Part shown: positions 26,304 through 35,380 of the stretch, one piece after another
How the letters are laid out: each line of letters opens with the position of its first letter
How positions within the stretch are numbered: position 1 is the first letter of the stretch
Assembly: GCF_001542405.1 (NCBI RefSeq)
Contig: NZ_LNCD01000148.1
Coordinates: 37,783 to 101,782 of the forward strand
DNA from: Rhizobium altiplani
Lineage (GTDB): Bacteria; Pseudomonadota; Alphaproteobacteria; Rhizobiales; Rhizobiaceae
Direction: 5' to 3'
DNA: 64,000 bases
Notes under the pieces: generated by a model
Database searches by the model: none
Seen by the model: the letters and a program-made list of their open reading frames with translations, nothing else
Told to the model about the DNA's origin: nothing
Program-made: the position numbers and the translations under genes

Positions 26304-29300
26304 ATGGCAGCGCGGCAACGCATCATTCCGGTCAGGCGCGAATACAATCGCTGGGTGGCGAACCAGACGCTGGAGGACTATGCGCTGCGGTTCACCGCCA
26401 AGAGCGCCCGGCAGTTCTCCTCGCAGCGCATCTCGCAGACGGCAATCGGTGCCATCTCCTTCCTGGCGCTGGAAGCGATCGGTGGCGCCATCACGCTCTC
26501 CTACGGCACGACCAACGCCTTCTACGCCATCATCGTCGCCTCGATCGCCATGCTCGCCATCGGCCTGCCGATCAGCCGCTACGCGATCCGCCACGGCGTC
26601 GATATCGACCTGCTGACCCGCGGTGCGAGCTTCGGCTATATCGGCTCCACGGTCACGTCCCTGATCTATGCCAGTTTCACCTTCATGCTGTTTGCGATCG
26701 AAGCCTCGATCATGTCCGGCGCGCTGGAGCTGACGCTCGGCATCCCTCTGTGGATCGGCTACATCATCAGCGCCGTCATGGTCATTCCGCTGGTGACGCA
26801 CGGCGTCCGGCTGATCAGCCGATTCCAGTTGCTGACCCAGCCTTTCTGGATCGTCCTCAATGTCCTGCCCTTCCTCTTCATCGCCGTGATGGACTGGGAG
26901 AAATTCGATCTGTGGCGCGCCTTTGCCGGCATTCGCCATGCTTCGGGGCCGCCGGGCACGGTCGCACCTTTCGATCTCGTCGAATTCGGCGCCGCCTCAG
27001 CCGTCATATTGGCGCTGATGTCGCAGATCGGCGAACAGGCCGACTTTCTGCGCTTTCTACCCCCGGAGAAGCAGACGAAATGGCGCCACCGCCTCGCGGT
27101 CTTCCTCGCCGGCCCAGGCTGGGTGATCATCGGGGCGCCGAAGCTGCTAGCCGGCTCCTTCCTCGTCGTGCTGACGTTCGCGTCCGGCGTGCCGGTTGAT
27201 CGTGCCGCCGATCCGGCCCAGATGTATCTGACCGCCTTTGGATACATGATCCCCTGGCACAACGCCGCCCTGCTGCTGATGGCTGCCTTCGTGGTCGTAT
27301 CGCAGTTGAAGATCAATGTGATGAACGCCTATGCAGGCTCGCTCGCCTGGTCGAACTTCTTCTCCCGCCTCACTCATAGCCATCCCGGCCGCGTCATCTG
27401 GCTCGTCTTCAACGTGGCGATCGCCCTTCTGCTGATGGAACTTGGCATCTATAGGCTGCTCGAGGAAACGCTCGGCATCTTCTCGATCATCGCCATGGCC
27501 TGGCTCTGCACGATCTCGGCGGACCTTTTCATCAACAAGCCGCTCGGCCTTGCGCCTCCCGGCATCGAATTCAAGCGCGCTCACCTCTACGACATCAACC
27601 CCGTCGGCCTCGGCGCCATGACGCTATCGGCCGGCATCGCGCTGGTCGCGCATTTCGGCGTCCTCGGCTCCATCGCAGCCTCCCTCGCGCCTTACATCAC
27701 GCTTGTTGTCGCGCTGATCGCCTCGCCGCTGATCGCCTGGAGTACGAAGGGCAGGTTCTATCTCGCTCGCAAGCCGCGCCACAGCTGGAAGAACCTTACC
27801 AACATCACCTGTTCCGTCTGCGAGCATCCATTCGAGCCTGAAGATATGGCCTGGTGCCCGGCCTATGCGGCACCGATCTGCTCGCTCTGCTGTTCGCTCG
27901 ACAGCCGCTGCCACGACATGTGCAAGCCGAAGGCGCGCTTCAACGCACAGGTTGGCACGGTCGCCAAGGCAGTACTGCCGGGGAGCGTCGTTGAGAAGCT
28001 GACCACACGCCTCGGTCGCTATGGCATCGCCGTCGTGCTCGCCCTGACGGCCGTCGGAACCATCCTCGCGATGATCGCCCATCAGGTTTCCTCGGCGTCA
28101 CCCGAAACCGCCGACGTCGTCAACGGAACGATCCTGGTAGTCTTCTTCGTCTTCGCGGTGATTGCGGGAGTCGTCTGCTGGTTTTACGTGCTCGCGCATG
28201 ACAGCCGGGTCGTTGCCGAGGAAGAATCCTCTCGCCAGAATACGCTGCTGCTGAAGGAAATCGCCGCGCACAAGAAGACCGACGCCGCCCTTCAGACCGC
28301 CAAGGAAACGGCTGAAGCCGCCAACCGTGCGAAGAGCCGTTATGTCGTCGGCCTTAGTCACGAATTGCGCACGCCGCTGAACGCCGTGCTCGGCTACGCG
28401 CAGATTCTCGAGCGCGACGAAACCATTCCCACTCCACGACAGTCGTCGATCAAGGTCATCCGCCGCAGCGCCGAGCATCTCTCCGGTCTTATCGACGGTC
28501 TCCTCGATATCTCCAAGATCGAAGCCGGGCGCCTGCAGGTCTATTCCAACGAGATCAACATTCAGGATTTCCTGGATCAAATCGTCGACATGTTCCGCCC
28601 TCAGGCCCAGGCCAAGGGATTGACGTTCCATCACGACCGCTCACCCGCCCTGCCCCACTTCGTACGCACCGACGAGAAGCGGTTGCGCCAGATCCTCGTC
28701 AATCTGCTCTCCAACGCCATCAAGTTCACTGACGAAGGCAGCGTCATCTTCGACGTTGGCTATCGCAGCCAGGTCGCCACCTTCACGGTCAGCGACACCG
28801 GCCGCGGCATTGCCGAGAAGGACTTGAGCCGTATCTACGAGCCGTTCCAGCGTGGCGAAGCCGACAGCGTCCGGCCGATGCCGGGCCTTGGCCTCGGTCT
28901 GACGATCACGCAGCTTTTGACCAACACGCTGGGCGGCGAAATCTCGGTGAGCAGCGAGAAGGATCGCGGAACGGTCTTCCGCGTTCGCCTCATGCTTTCC
29001 GCCGTGCTTCGCGAAATGACGGTCCCGCCACAGGAGAAGAAGATCGTCAGCTACGACGGTCCTCGGCGCACGATCGTCGTCGTGGACGACAATGAGGACC
29101 ACCGCGAGATGATGCGCGAGGTGCTCGCCCCACTTGATTTCGTCGTGCTGACGGCGGCAAGCGGAGCCGATTGCCTGACTTTGATCGAAGGCATTCAGCC
29201 CGATCTCTTCCTGGCCGATATCTCGATGCCGGGCATGAATGGCTGGCAACTCGTTTCGCGCCTGCGCGCGAACGGCCAGACTGCCCCGATCGTCATGCTG

Positions 29301-29690
29301 TCCGCCAATATCGGCGACGCCGCCGCACACCGCGATAGCGATGACAGCCACAATGATGCCATCGGCAAGCCTGTCGACATCAAGCAACTGCGTGACAAGC
29401 TTGCGCTCCATCTGGGTTTGAGGTGGATCTATGCGGAGGCGATCCCGCCCGCCCCCGCCAAGCACGACCGGCCGCTGGTCAGTCCAGGACACTCCCATGT
29501 TCAGGAATTGTTGCGGCTCGCCGAAATCGGCTACATCAGAGGCATCGAGGCAAAGCTCGGCGACCTTGCCAAGGTAGAAGCAAATCAGCCATTTACAGAA
29601 GAACTTCGCTCCTATGCGGCCTCCTTCGATCTGAACGGCCTCATGAATTTCCTGCACCGTTTTGACGAGAAGGTAGAAACCCTTGGCTGA
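26304..29690 (+). CDS. NCS1-type permease fused to a hybrid histidine kinase/receiver
   Basis: This 1128-residue protein joins four parts. Residues ~20-480 are a nucleobase:cation symporter-1-like permease with about twelve helices ('FLALEAIGGAITLSYGTTNA' opens it). Residues 503-540 are a cluster of eight Cys resembling zinc sites, and two further helices follow (~573-593, ~607-630). A HisKA domain carries H686 in 'GLSHELRTPLNAVLGYA', with N-box 'NLLSNAIKF' and G-boxes 'DTGRGIAEKD' and 'GLGLGLTI'. The receiver domain ~922-1035 has D972 and K1022. A ~90-residue helical tail ends the protein. It is probably an inner-membrane sensor using the transporter fold to read a nucleobase-like or urea-related ligand, by analogy with CbrA (a different, SLC5-type fusion). 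It is divergent from urtA and overlaps its response-regulator gene by 8 nt. Confidence 0.88.
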   Translation: MAARQRIIPVRREYNRWVANQTLEDYALRFTAKSARQFSSQRISQTAIGAISFLALEAIGGAITLSYGTTNAFYAIIVASIAMLAIGLPISRYAIRHGVDIDLLTRGASFGYIGSTVTSLIYASFTFMLFAIEASIMSGALELTLGIPLWIGYIISAVMVIPLVTHGVRLISRFQLLTQPFWIVLNVLPFLFIAVMDWEKFDLWRAFAGIRHASGPPGTVAPFDLVEFGAASAVILALMSQIGEQADFLRFLPPEKQTKWRHRLAVFLAGPGWVIIGAPKLLAGSFLVVLTFASGVPVDRAADPAQMYLTAFGYMIPWHNAALLLMAAFVVVSQLKINVMNAYAGSLAWSNFFSRLTHSHPGRVIWLVFNVAIALLLMELGIYRLLEETLGIFSIIAMAWLCTISADLFINKPLGLAPPGIEFKRAHLYDINPVGLGAMTLSAGIALVAHFGVLGSIAASLAPYITLVVALIASPLIAWSTKGRFYLARKPRHSWKNLTNITCSVCEHPFEPEDMAWCPAYAAPICSLCCSLDSRCHDMCKPKARFNAQVGTVAKAVLPGSVVEKLTTRLGRYGIAVVLALTAVGTILAMIAHQVSSASPETADVVNGTILVVFFVFAVIAGVVCWFYVLAHDSRVVAEEESSRQNTLLLKEIAAHKKTDAALQTAKETAEAANRAKSRYVVGLSHELRTPLNAVLGYAQILERDETIPTPRQSSIKVIRRSAEHLSGLIDGLLDISKIEAGRLQVYSNEINIQDFLDQIVDMFRPQAQAKGLTFHHDRSPALPHFVRTDEKRLRQILVNLLSNAIKFTDEGSVIFDVGYRSQVATFTVSDTGRGIAEKDLSRIYEPFQRGEADSVRPMPGLGLGLTITQLLTNTLGGEISVSSEKDRGTVFRVRLMLSAVLREMTVPPQEKKIVSYDGPRRTIVVVDDNEDHREMMREVLAPLDFVVLTAASGADCLTLIEGIQPDLFLADISMPGMNGWQLVSRLRANGQTAPIVMLSANIGDAAAHRDSDDSHNDAIGKPVDIKQLRDKLALHLGLRWIYAEAIPPAPAKHDRPLVSPGHSHVQELLRLAEIGYIRGIEAKLGDLAKVEANQPFTEELRSYAASFDLNGLMNFLHRFDEKVETLG

Positions 29691-30594
29691 GCTCCCGCGC
29701 GACATCGTTCTGCTGGTGGATGACTCGCCGGAGGCTTTGGGGTTCCTGACCGATGCTCTGGAGCAGTCCGGATTCTCGGTCCTGATCGCCACGTCAGGCT
29801 CGGCTGCCCTGAATATTGTGGAGCGCATTACGCCCGATCTCATTCTGCTGGATGCTGTCATGCCCTCCATGGACGGCTTTGAGACTTGTAGGAGACTGAA
29901 AGCCAACCCGGCAATCAGCCAGATACCGGTCATCTTCATGACCGGCCTGACAGAAACCGAGCATGTCGTTCGTGCACTCGAATCCGGAGGCGTCGACTAC
30001 CTGACGAAACCGATCAATATCGACGAGCTGCGAGCGCGGATCGGCGTCCATCTGCGCAACGCCCGTTCCACACAGAGCGCGCGCGTTGCGCTGGACGCTG
30101 CCGGCCGACATTTGCTCGCCGTCAAGGGCGACGGCGATATTCATTGGTCGACGCCACAGGCAACACGCCTCGCCAACGCTGCGATGAATCGAGATGATGC
30201 CATGGACACGGTGGTCAGCAGGATTGCCGAGTGGATGAAGACCCGCCCGGCCTCGGCGCGCGAGGGCGCGATCTCGCTTTCGCATGCCGGCAAGGACGTG
30301 CTTCAGCTGGCCTTCCTGGGCGCGATCGGTCCGGATGAATATCTGTTTCGCCTGACGGCAAACAACGCGCGGGCCGACGACGAGGTGCTGCGCCGGCATT
30401 TCTCGCTGACACAGAGGGAATCCGAAGTGTTGTTATGGATTGCGAAAGGCAAGGCCAACCGCGATATCGGCGAGATTCTCGGCCTGTCGGCGCGCACCGT
30501 GAACAAGCATCTCGAACAGATCTATGTGAAGCTCGGCGTCGAAAACCGTGCCTCGGCGGCGGTCAAGGCCGCTCACGTCTTGCATGAGACGTGA
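29683..30594 (+). CDS. Response regulator, receiver plus LuxR-type HTH
   Basis: A 303-residue protein with a receiver domain (~8-122; acidic pair D13/D14, phospho-acceptor D57, K109 in 'YLTKP'), a middle region of ~110 residues without a recognised motif (possibly PAS-like), and a C-terminal LuxR/NarL HTH (~240-300, 'LTQRESEVLLWIAKGKANRDIGEIL'). The start is TTG at 29683 inside the kinase gene, with AAGGTAG upstream, so the two are translationally coupled. It is the evident partner of the NCS1-kinase fusion. The targets are unknown; urtABCDE next door is an obvious candidate. Confidence 0.87.
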   Translation: MAELPRDIVLLVDDSPEALGFLTDALEQSGFSVLIATSGSAALNIVERITPDLILLDAVMPSMDGFETCRRLKANPAISQIPVIFMTGLTETEHVVRALESGGVDYLTKPINIDELRARIGVHLRNARSTQSARVALDAAGRHLLAVKGDGDIHWSTPQATRLANAAMNRDDAMDTVVSRIAEWMKTRPASAREGAISLSHAGKDVLQLAFLGAIGPDEYLFRLTANNARADDEVLRRHFSLTQRESEVLLWIAKGKANRDIGEILGLSARTVNKHLEQIYVKLGVENRASAAVKAAHVLHET

Positions 30595-31031
30595 ACGATC
30601 TAGAGTCGGAGAGCGCAGCATTGATCCGTAGGGCGACAAATCAGGATACTGCCCGGATCGTCGAAATCCGCGCCGGGGTATCGGAGAACATCCTGTCCGA
30701 TCCCTCCAAGGTTACCCTGGACGATATCAATTGGTTCATTGCCAATCCCGGCATCTTTGTCGGGGAAGAAAATGGCGAAGTCGCCGGCTTCTCGGCGGCG
30801 GACACCCGCGACGGCTTCATCTGGGCATTGTTCGTGGACGAGCAGTACAGCGGTCGCGGGATCGGGCGTGCCCTGCTTGAACGCGCGTGTCAAACGTTGA
30901 AATCCGCCGGCTTCGAGCGGATTCGCTCGACGACGGATCCCGCGACGAGAGCCGAAAGGCTTTACCGACGCGCCGGCTGGCGCCTGATCGGCCATCGAGA
31001 CGGCGAGCTACTCTTCGAACTCAGCCTCTAG
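30591..31031 (+). CDS. GNAT-family N-acetyltransferase
   Basis: A 146-residue single-domain GNAT protein. 'IWALFVDEQYSGRGIGRALLERACQTLKSAGFERI' contains motif A (R/Q-x-x-G-x-G/A: 'SGRGIGRAL') and 'RAERLYRRAGWRLIG' is motif B. It begins with GTG overlapping the response-regulator stop codon (GTGA) and so forms a three-gene unit with the sensor pair. The acceptor substrate is unknown. Confidence 0.83.
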   Translation: MNDLESESAALIRRATNQDTARIVEIRAGVSENILSDPSKVTLDDINWFIANPGIFVGEENGEVAGFSAADTRDGFIWALFVDEQYSGRGIGRALLERACQTLKSAGFERIRSTTDPATRAERLYRRAGWRLIGHRDGELLFELSL

Positions 31032-31058
31032 CAAAACTCTCGCGGAGGAAGAGGCAGA

Positions 31059-32030
31059 TCAAACAACGCGGTCGGGCGGCGACCGCCCCTCGAAGAAGGC
31101 AGTGACGTTGTCCACCACCTTTATCCCCATGGCCGTGCGGGTTTCCTCGGTCGCGCTGCCGAGATGCGGCAGCAGAACAACATTCTCCATGACTTTCAGC
31201 GCATCCGGTACGTGCGGCTCGGCCGCATATACGTCGAGCCCGGCACCACGAATGACGCCGTCCTTCAGCGCGGCGATCAAAGCCACCTCGTCAACGACAT
31301 CGCCGCGTGCAGTATTGATCAGGAACGCGCCGGGCTTCATTGCCGCAAGTCGACCCACATTCATCAGGTGTCGGTTTACCGCACCACCTGGGCAATGCAG
31401 GGACACGAAGTCGGATAGCGCCAATACCTCCTCAATCGTCGGCAATTGCCGTGCCCCGTAGCGCGCCGCTTCCGACGGATCGACCGGTGATCTGTTGTAG
31501 AAAACCACGTCCATGCCAAAACCGAAATGGCAACGTTGTGCGAACGCCCTGCCGATGCGCCCGAAGCCGATGATGCCGACGGTTTTGCCGGTGACCTTCG
31601 TCCCGATCATGTGCGTCGGGCACCACCCGGCCCACTCGCCGGAGCGGACCTGACGCTCGCCCTCGCCGCCGCGCCGGGCCACTGTCAGTAGCAGCAGCAT
31701 GGCGATGTCAGCCGTGCAATCGGTCAGCACGTCGGGCGTATTCGTCACGACGATCCCGCGGCCCTTGGCGGCATTGGTGTCGATATGATTGTAGCCGACC
31801 CCGAAATTGCCGAGTATGCGCGTGCGCGGCGTCACGACATCGAAAACGGCTGCAGGCAACTTGTCGGAGACCGTCGGCAAGATGGCATCGTACTCATCCA
31901 TCGCTTGGCGCAATGCCTCCACGCTCATCGCTTCATCGCGCAGGTTCAATGTTACATCGAACCGTTCCGAAAGGATGCGTTCGACGGCTGACGGCCAGCG
32001 GCGCGTAACGAGAATGCGTGGTTTGGACAT
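31059..32030 (-). CDS. D-2-hydroxyacid dehydrogenase (glyoxylate/hydroxypyruvate reductase type)
   Basis: A 323-residue NAD(P)-dependent reductase. The Rossmann loop 'VGIIGFGRIGRAFAQR', the catalytic-Arg region 'LINTARGDVVDEVALI', the Glu in 'YAAEPHVP' and the His in 'LLPHLGSATEETRTAMG' are complete. The start at 32030 (MSKPRILVTRRWP) matches the family; a longer frame would run into the liv terminator. It lies downstream of livK but behind that terminator, so it is probably expressed separately. The likely reaction is reduction of glyoxylate or hydroxypyruvate. Confidence 0.88.
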   Translation of the reverse strand: MSKPRILVTRRWPSAVERILSERFDVTLNLRDEAMSVEALRQAMDEYDAILPTVSDKLPAAVFDVVTPRTRILGNFGVGYNHIDTNAAKGRGIVVTNTPDVLTDCTADIAMLLLLTVARRGGEGERQVRSGEWAGWCPTHMIGTKVTGKTVGIIGFGRIGRAFAQRCHFGFGMDVVFYNRSPVDPSEAARYGARQLPTIEEVLALSDFVSLHCPGGAVNRHLMNVGRLAAMKPGAFLINTARGDVVDEVALIAALKDGVIRGAGLDVYAAEPHVPDALKVMENVVLLPHLGSATEETRTAMGIKVVDNVTAFFEGRSPPDRVV

Positions 32031-32100
32031 GGTGACCTGTTCCGAATGCTTGGTTGGCTTTCTAGCCAGTAGCCCAAAAAGCCCGATGGGCCAAACAGAA

Positions 32101-32126
32101 GAAGCCCGGTCTTGCGACCGGGCTTC
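32101..32126 (-). terminator. Rho-independent terminator after the LivK-type gene
   Basis: The stem GAAGCCCGGT / ACCGGGCTTC (10 bp) with a 6-base loop lies 30 nt after the binding-protein stop codon. On the minus strand it is followed by the T-rich TTCTGTTT. Confidence 0.85.
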
Positions 32127-32155
32127 CAAAATCCGCACAAGCGGGGGATGAACCC

Positions 32156-33280
32156 TTACTTGGCTTCCTGCGGGAAGTAGCTGTACTTGCCGTCTGGACC
32201 CTTCTTCCACTCGTACATGATGTAGCCGGGAAGCTTCGGGTCACCCTTTTCGTCGAATGACATGTCGCCGAGAACGGTCGGGAACGGGCCCTTTGCCTTC
32301 ATTGCAGCAGCAACGGCTTCAGCGTCGTTGGAACCGGCAGCCTTTGCACCGCCAGCGATCGACTGCAGCGCAGCGTAGGAGTAGAGCGTGTAAGCTTCCG
32401 GGTTGAAGCCTGCAGCCTTGAACTTCGCAACGAGATCCTTGTTGGCCGGGTTCAGCGTCGGATCGGGGCCGAAGGTGTTCAGCGTACCGGCAACTGCGTC
32501 GCCAGCGATCGATGCCAATTCGTTCGAAACGATACCGTCACCGGAAACCAGCGTAGCTTTGAGGCCCTGGTCGGCTGCCTGACGGATGATCAGACCAGCT
32601 TCGGTGTGGAGGCCACCCCAGTAGATGATCGTGACGCCGGCTTCCTTCATCTTGGCGATGAGAGCCGAGAAGTCCTTGTCGCCAACGTTGATACCTTCGT
32701 AGAGGGCTTCCGTCGTGCCAGCAGCGTTCAGAGCCTTCTTGGTTTCGTCAGCGAGACCCTGGCCGTAAGGCGTCTTGTCGTGAACGACAGCGATCTTGGC
32801 GTCCTTGAAGTGGTCAGCAAGATACTTGCCGGCGATTGCACCCTGCTGGTCGTCACGGCCGCAAGTACGGAACGTGTTCCAGAGGCCGCGCTCGGTGAAC
32901 TTCGGGTTCGTAGCGGCCGGGGTGATTTCGAGCATGCCGTTTTCAGCGTAGACTTCGGAAGCCGGGATCGAAACGCCCGAGTTGAAGTGGCCGATTACGA
33001 ACTTGACACCGTCAGCAGCGAACTTGTTCGCGACCGAGATGCCCTGCTTCGGGTCGGAAACGTCGTCGCCGAGCACGATCTTGACCTGCTCGCCGTTGAT
33101 GCCACCAGCGGCGTTGATGTCAGCGGCGGCCTGCTCTGCGCCCTTCTGGAGCTGAGCGCCGAACGCAGCGTTCGGGCCAGTCAGCGGACCAGCAACGCCA
33201 ACGATGATGTCGGCCCATGCGTTGCCGCTGAAGGCGACCATCGCCGTCAGTGCCACAGCCGACAGGAGAGACTTTTTCAT
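32156..33280 (-). CDS. Branched-chain amino-acid binding protein (LivK-type)
   Basis: A 374-residue periplasmic binding protein with a signal peptide (~1-23, AWA-D). 'IIVGVAGPLTGPNAAFGAQLQKGAEQAAADINAAGGINGEQVKIVLGDD'-like sequence and 'HFNSGVSIPASEVYAENGMLEITPAATNP' place it in the Leu/Ile/Val-binding family. GGGAG lies 7 nt before its start. A 118-nt gap separates it from the small membrane-protein gene upstream, so it may have a separate promoter giving high expression. Confidence 0.93.
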   Translation of the reverse strand: MKKSLLSAVALTAMVAFSGNAWADIIVGVAGPLTGPNAAFGAQLQKGAEQAAADINAAGGINGEQVKIVLGDDVSDPKQGISVANKFAADGVKFVIGHFNSGVSIPASEVYAENGMLEITPAATNPKFTERGLWNTFRTCGRDDQQGAIAGKYLADHFKDAKIAVVHDKTPYGQGLADETKKALNAAGTTEALYEGINVGDKDFSALIAKMKEAGVTIIYWGGLHTEAGLIIRQAADQGLKATLVSGDGIVSNELASIAGDAVAGTLNTFGPDPTLNPANKDLVAKFKAAGFNPEAYTLYSYAALQSIAGGAKAAGSNDAEAVAAAMKAKGPFPTVLGDMSFDEKGDPKLPGYIMYEWKKGPDGKYSYFPQEAK

Positions 33281-33398
33281 TCTGTTACTCCCAATTTTTT
33301 AGCGGGTTCCGTTCCACTACCCAGCGCATTACCCACTTTACTGCGCCAGGAAACTTGTTCCACTCGGAGGGGCATCTGTCCCTAGATTCAACCGGCTG

Positions 33399-33752
33399 TC
33401 AATGTTTTGCCTTCCAAGAGAAGGGGGACGTCTTTTCGTATAGCCAGTAGTAGTTGTTGACCATCTGATTGGTCCGGCGATAGCGATAGCCGGCCGTCGA
33501 GAAGATCAGAAGCAAGACCAGGTCGATTACATAGTAAAAGAGGCTGAGAACCGGTCCATCGAACAGTGCGTGATGCAGGAATTGCATCGCACCAGCAAGC
33601 AGAACAGTATAGGCGATTACCAGAGGATAGTTGCTCCAGCTCTCGGCCGCGGCTCTGCCGGCCCTCCATGCCGTCCAGAATCCAATCAGCACGACGACCA
33701 AGCGAATGGCGCTGCGCACGCCCGTATCGCTCTCAAAGAAAAGTCCCTGCAT
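33399..33752 (-). CDS. Small membrane protein in the liv cluster (DUF6867-like)
   Basis: A 117-residue protein with three hydrophobic helices (~12-32, ~45-65, ~68-88) and a polar C-terminal tail 'YRRTNQMVNNYYWLYEKTSPFSWK'. It lies between livF and livK and resembles the small proteins found at this place in other rhizobial liv clusters. Function unknown; association with the transporter is inferred only from position. Confidence 0.72.
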   Translation of the reverse strand: MQGLFFESDTGVRSAIRLVVVLIGFWTAWRAGRAAAESWSNYPLVIAYTVLLAGAMQFLHHALFDGPVLSLFYYVIDLVLLLIFSTAGYRYRRTNQMVNNYYWLYEKTSPFSWKAKH

Positions 33753-33776
33753 ATCAAAGTCTCCCCTTCGTCATGC

Positions 33777-34505
33777 TCAATGACGTCCGCCTTCGAGATA
33801 GGCGGCACGCACTTCTGGATTCGCGAGAAGTTCCATGCCGGAACCGCTCATGGTGACCTTGCCGTTGACCATGACATAGGCACGGTCCGACAAGCGCAGA
33901 GCTGCGAAGGCGTTCTGCTCCACGAGGAAGACAGTCAGGCCTTCTTCCTTGTTGAGTTTCTTGATCGCCTCGAAAATGCCCTTGACGATCAGCGGTGCTA
34001 GACCAAGCGAGGGCTCGTCCAGCAACAGCAGCTTTGGACGCGCCATCAGCGCGCGACCGATCGACAGCATCTGCTGCTCGCCGCCCGAGAGCGTACCGCC
34101 GCGCTGGCCCTGGCGCTCCTTGAGGCGCGGGAACATCGTAAAGACCTTCTCGACGTCCTCGTTGAAATATTTCAGGTTGTCGAGACCCGCGCCCATCTGG
34201 AGATTTTCCATGACGGTCATGCGCGGGAAGATACGGCGTCCTTCAGGCGACTGCGCGATGCGAAGGCGGGCGATCTCATGCGTCGGCAGACGCGTGATAT
34301 CCTGGCCATCGAAAACCACCGAGCCCTTGCGCGCCTGCGGACTTCCGCAAATCGTCATCATCAGCGTCGACTTGCCGGCGCCGTTGGCACCGATCAGGCT
34401 GACGATCTCGCCGCGATGGACCTCGATATCGATTCCGGCCAGGGCCCGGATGTTGCCATAGTAGGTTTCAACGCCCTGAACGTTCAGAAGTGGCTGGCCA
34501 GTCAT
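33777..34505 (-). CDS. livF: Branched-chain amino-acid ABC ATPase LivF
   Basis: The 242-residue ATPase has Walker A 'GANGAGKSTLMMTICG', signature 'LSGGEQQMLSIGRALM' and Walker B 'LLLLDEPSLGLAP'. Its ATG shares one base with the livG stop codon (TAATG), indicating coupled translation. Confidence 0.93.
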   Translation of the reverse strand: MTGQPLLNVQGVETYYGNIRALAGIDIEVHRGEIVSLIGANGAGKSTLMMTICGSPQARKGSVVFDGQDITRLPTHEIARLRIAQSPEGRRIFPRMTVMENLQMGAGLDNLKYFNEDVEKVFTMFPRLKERQGQRGGTLSGGEQQMLSIGRALMARPKLLLLDEPSLGLAPLIVKGIFEAIKKLNKEEGLTVFLVEQNAFAALRLSDRAYVMVNGKVTMSGSGMELLANPEVRAAYLEGGRH

Positions 34506-35380
34506 TAGTGCGAGCCTCCTTCGAGGTTCTCTACGGCTGCAATCACTTCTTCCACTTCCTCGTCCTCGACACCGAGATAGGCCGCGATAACCCGCGGGTC
34601 CTGCTTCACTTCATCAGGCGTGCCATCGGAAATCTTCTGACCGTATTCCAGCACGACGACATGGTCGGAAATTTCCATGACCACCGACATATCGTGCTCA
34701 ATCAGCAGGATCGACGTGCCGCTTTCGCTGCGAATGCTGCGCAGCAGCGCGTTCAGCGCGGCCGACTCGCGGGGATTGAGGCCAGCAGCAGGCTCGTCCA
34801 GGCACAAAAGTTCCGGCTCCGTACACATGGCGCGCGCGATCTCAAGCCGGCGCTGTGCGCCATAAGGCAGATCACCAGCCGGGTCATCGGCGCGATCAAT
34901 CAGATCAGCCTTCTCTAGCCAGTGGCGTGCCAGTTCAACGGCATTCTTCGCCTCTGCCCGATACGGCCCGATGCCCACGAGACCCATCACGGTGAACCCG
35001 GACGCCTTCATCAGCTTGTTGTGCTGGGCGACGAGCAGGTTTTCGAGAACCGTCAGGCCGGAAAACAGCCGGATGTTCTGGAACGTGCGGGCAACCTTGG
35101 CTTCCTTGGTGATCCGGAAGTCCGGAAGGCGCTCCAGCAAGAACTCCTTGCCGTCCTTCTGCTTCAGCGTGATCATGCCCATCGTCGGCTTATAGAAGCC
35201 GGTGATGCAGTTGAAGACCGTCGTCTTGCCGGCGCCGTTCGGGCCGATGAGTGCGGTAATGTCGCCACGCTTGGCTTCAAATGAGAAGTCGTTGATCGCC
35301 ATCAGGCCACCGAACTTCATCGACAGATGCTCGACCTTCAGCAAAGTATCGCTGGTCATGTTTGTTTCCTGAGGGCTCAT
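34505..35380 (-). CDS. livG: Branched-chain amino-acid ABC ATPase LivG
   Basis: A ~291-residue ATPase with Walker A 'GPNGAGKTTVFNCITGFY', signature 'LPYGAQRRLEIARAMC' (the usual LivG variant) and Walker B 'LLCLDEPAAGLNP'. Its ~30-residue acidic C-terminal tail (EDEEVEEVIAAVENLE) is longer than in enteric LivG. The start at 35380 shares one base with the livM stop codon and has AAGGAGG 10 nt upstream. The ATG at 35359, with AGGA upstream, is an alternative that removes seven residues. Confidence 0.92.
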   Translation of the reverse strand: MSPQETNMTSDTLLKVEHLSMKFGGLMAINDFSFEAKRGDITALIGPNGAGKTTVFNCITGFYKPTMGMITLKQKDGKEFLLERLPDFRITKEAKVARTFQNIRLFSGLTVLENLLVAQHNKLMKASGFTVMGLVGIGPYRAEAKNAVELARHWLEKADLIDRADDPAGDLPYGAQRRLEIARAMCTEPELLCLDEPAAGLNPRESAALNALLRSIRSESGTSILLIEHDMSVVMEISDHVVVLEYGQKISDGTPDEVKQDPRVIAAYLGVEDEEVEEVIAAVENLEGGSH

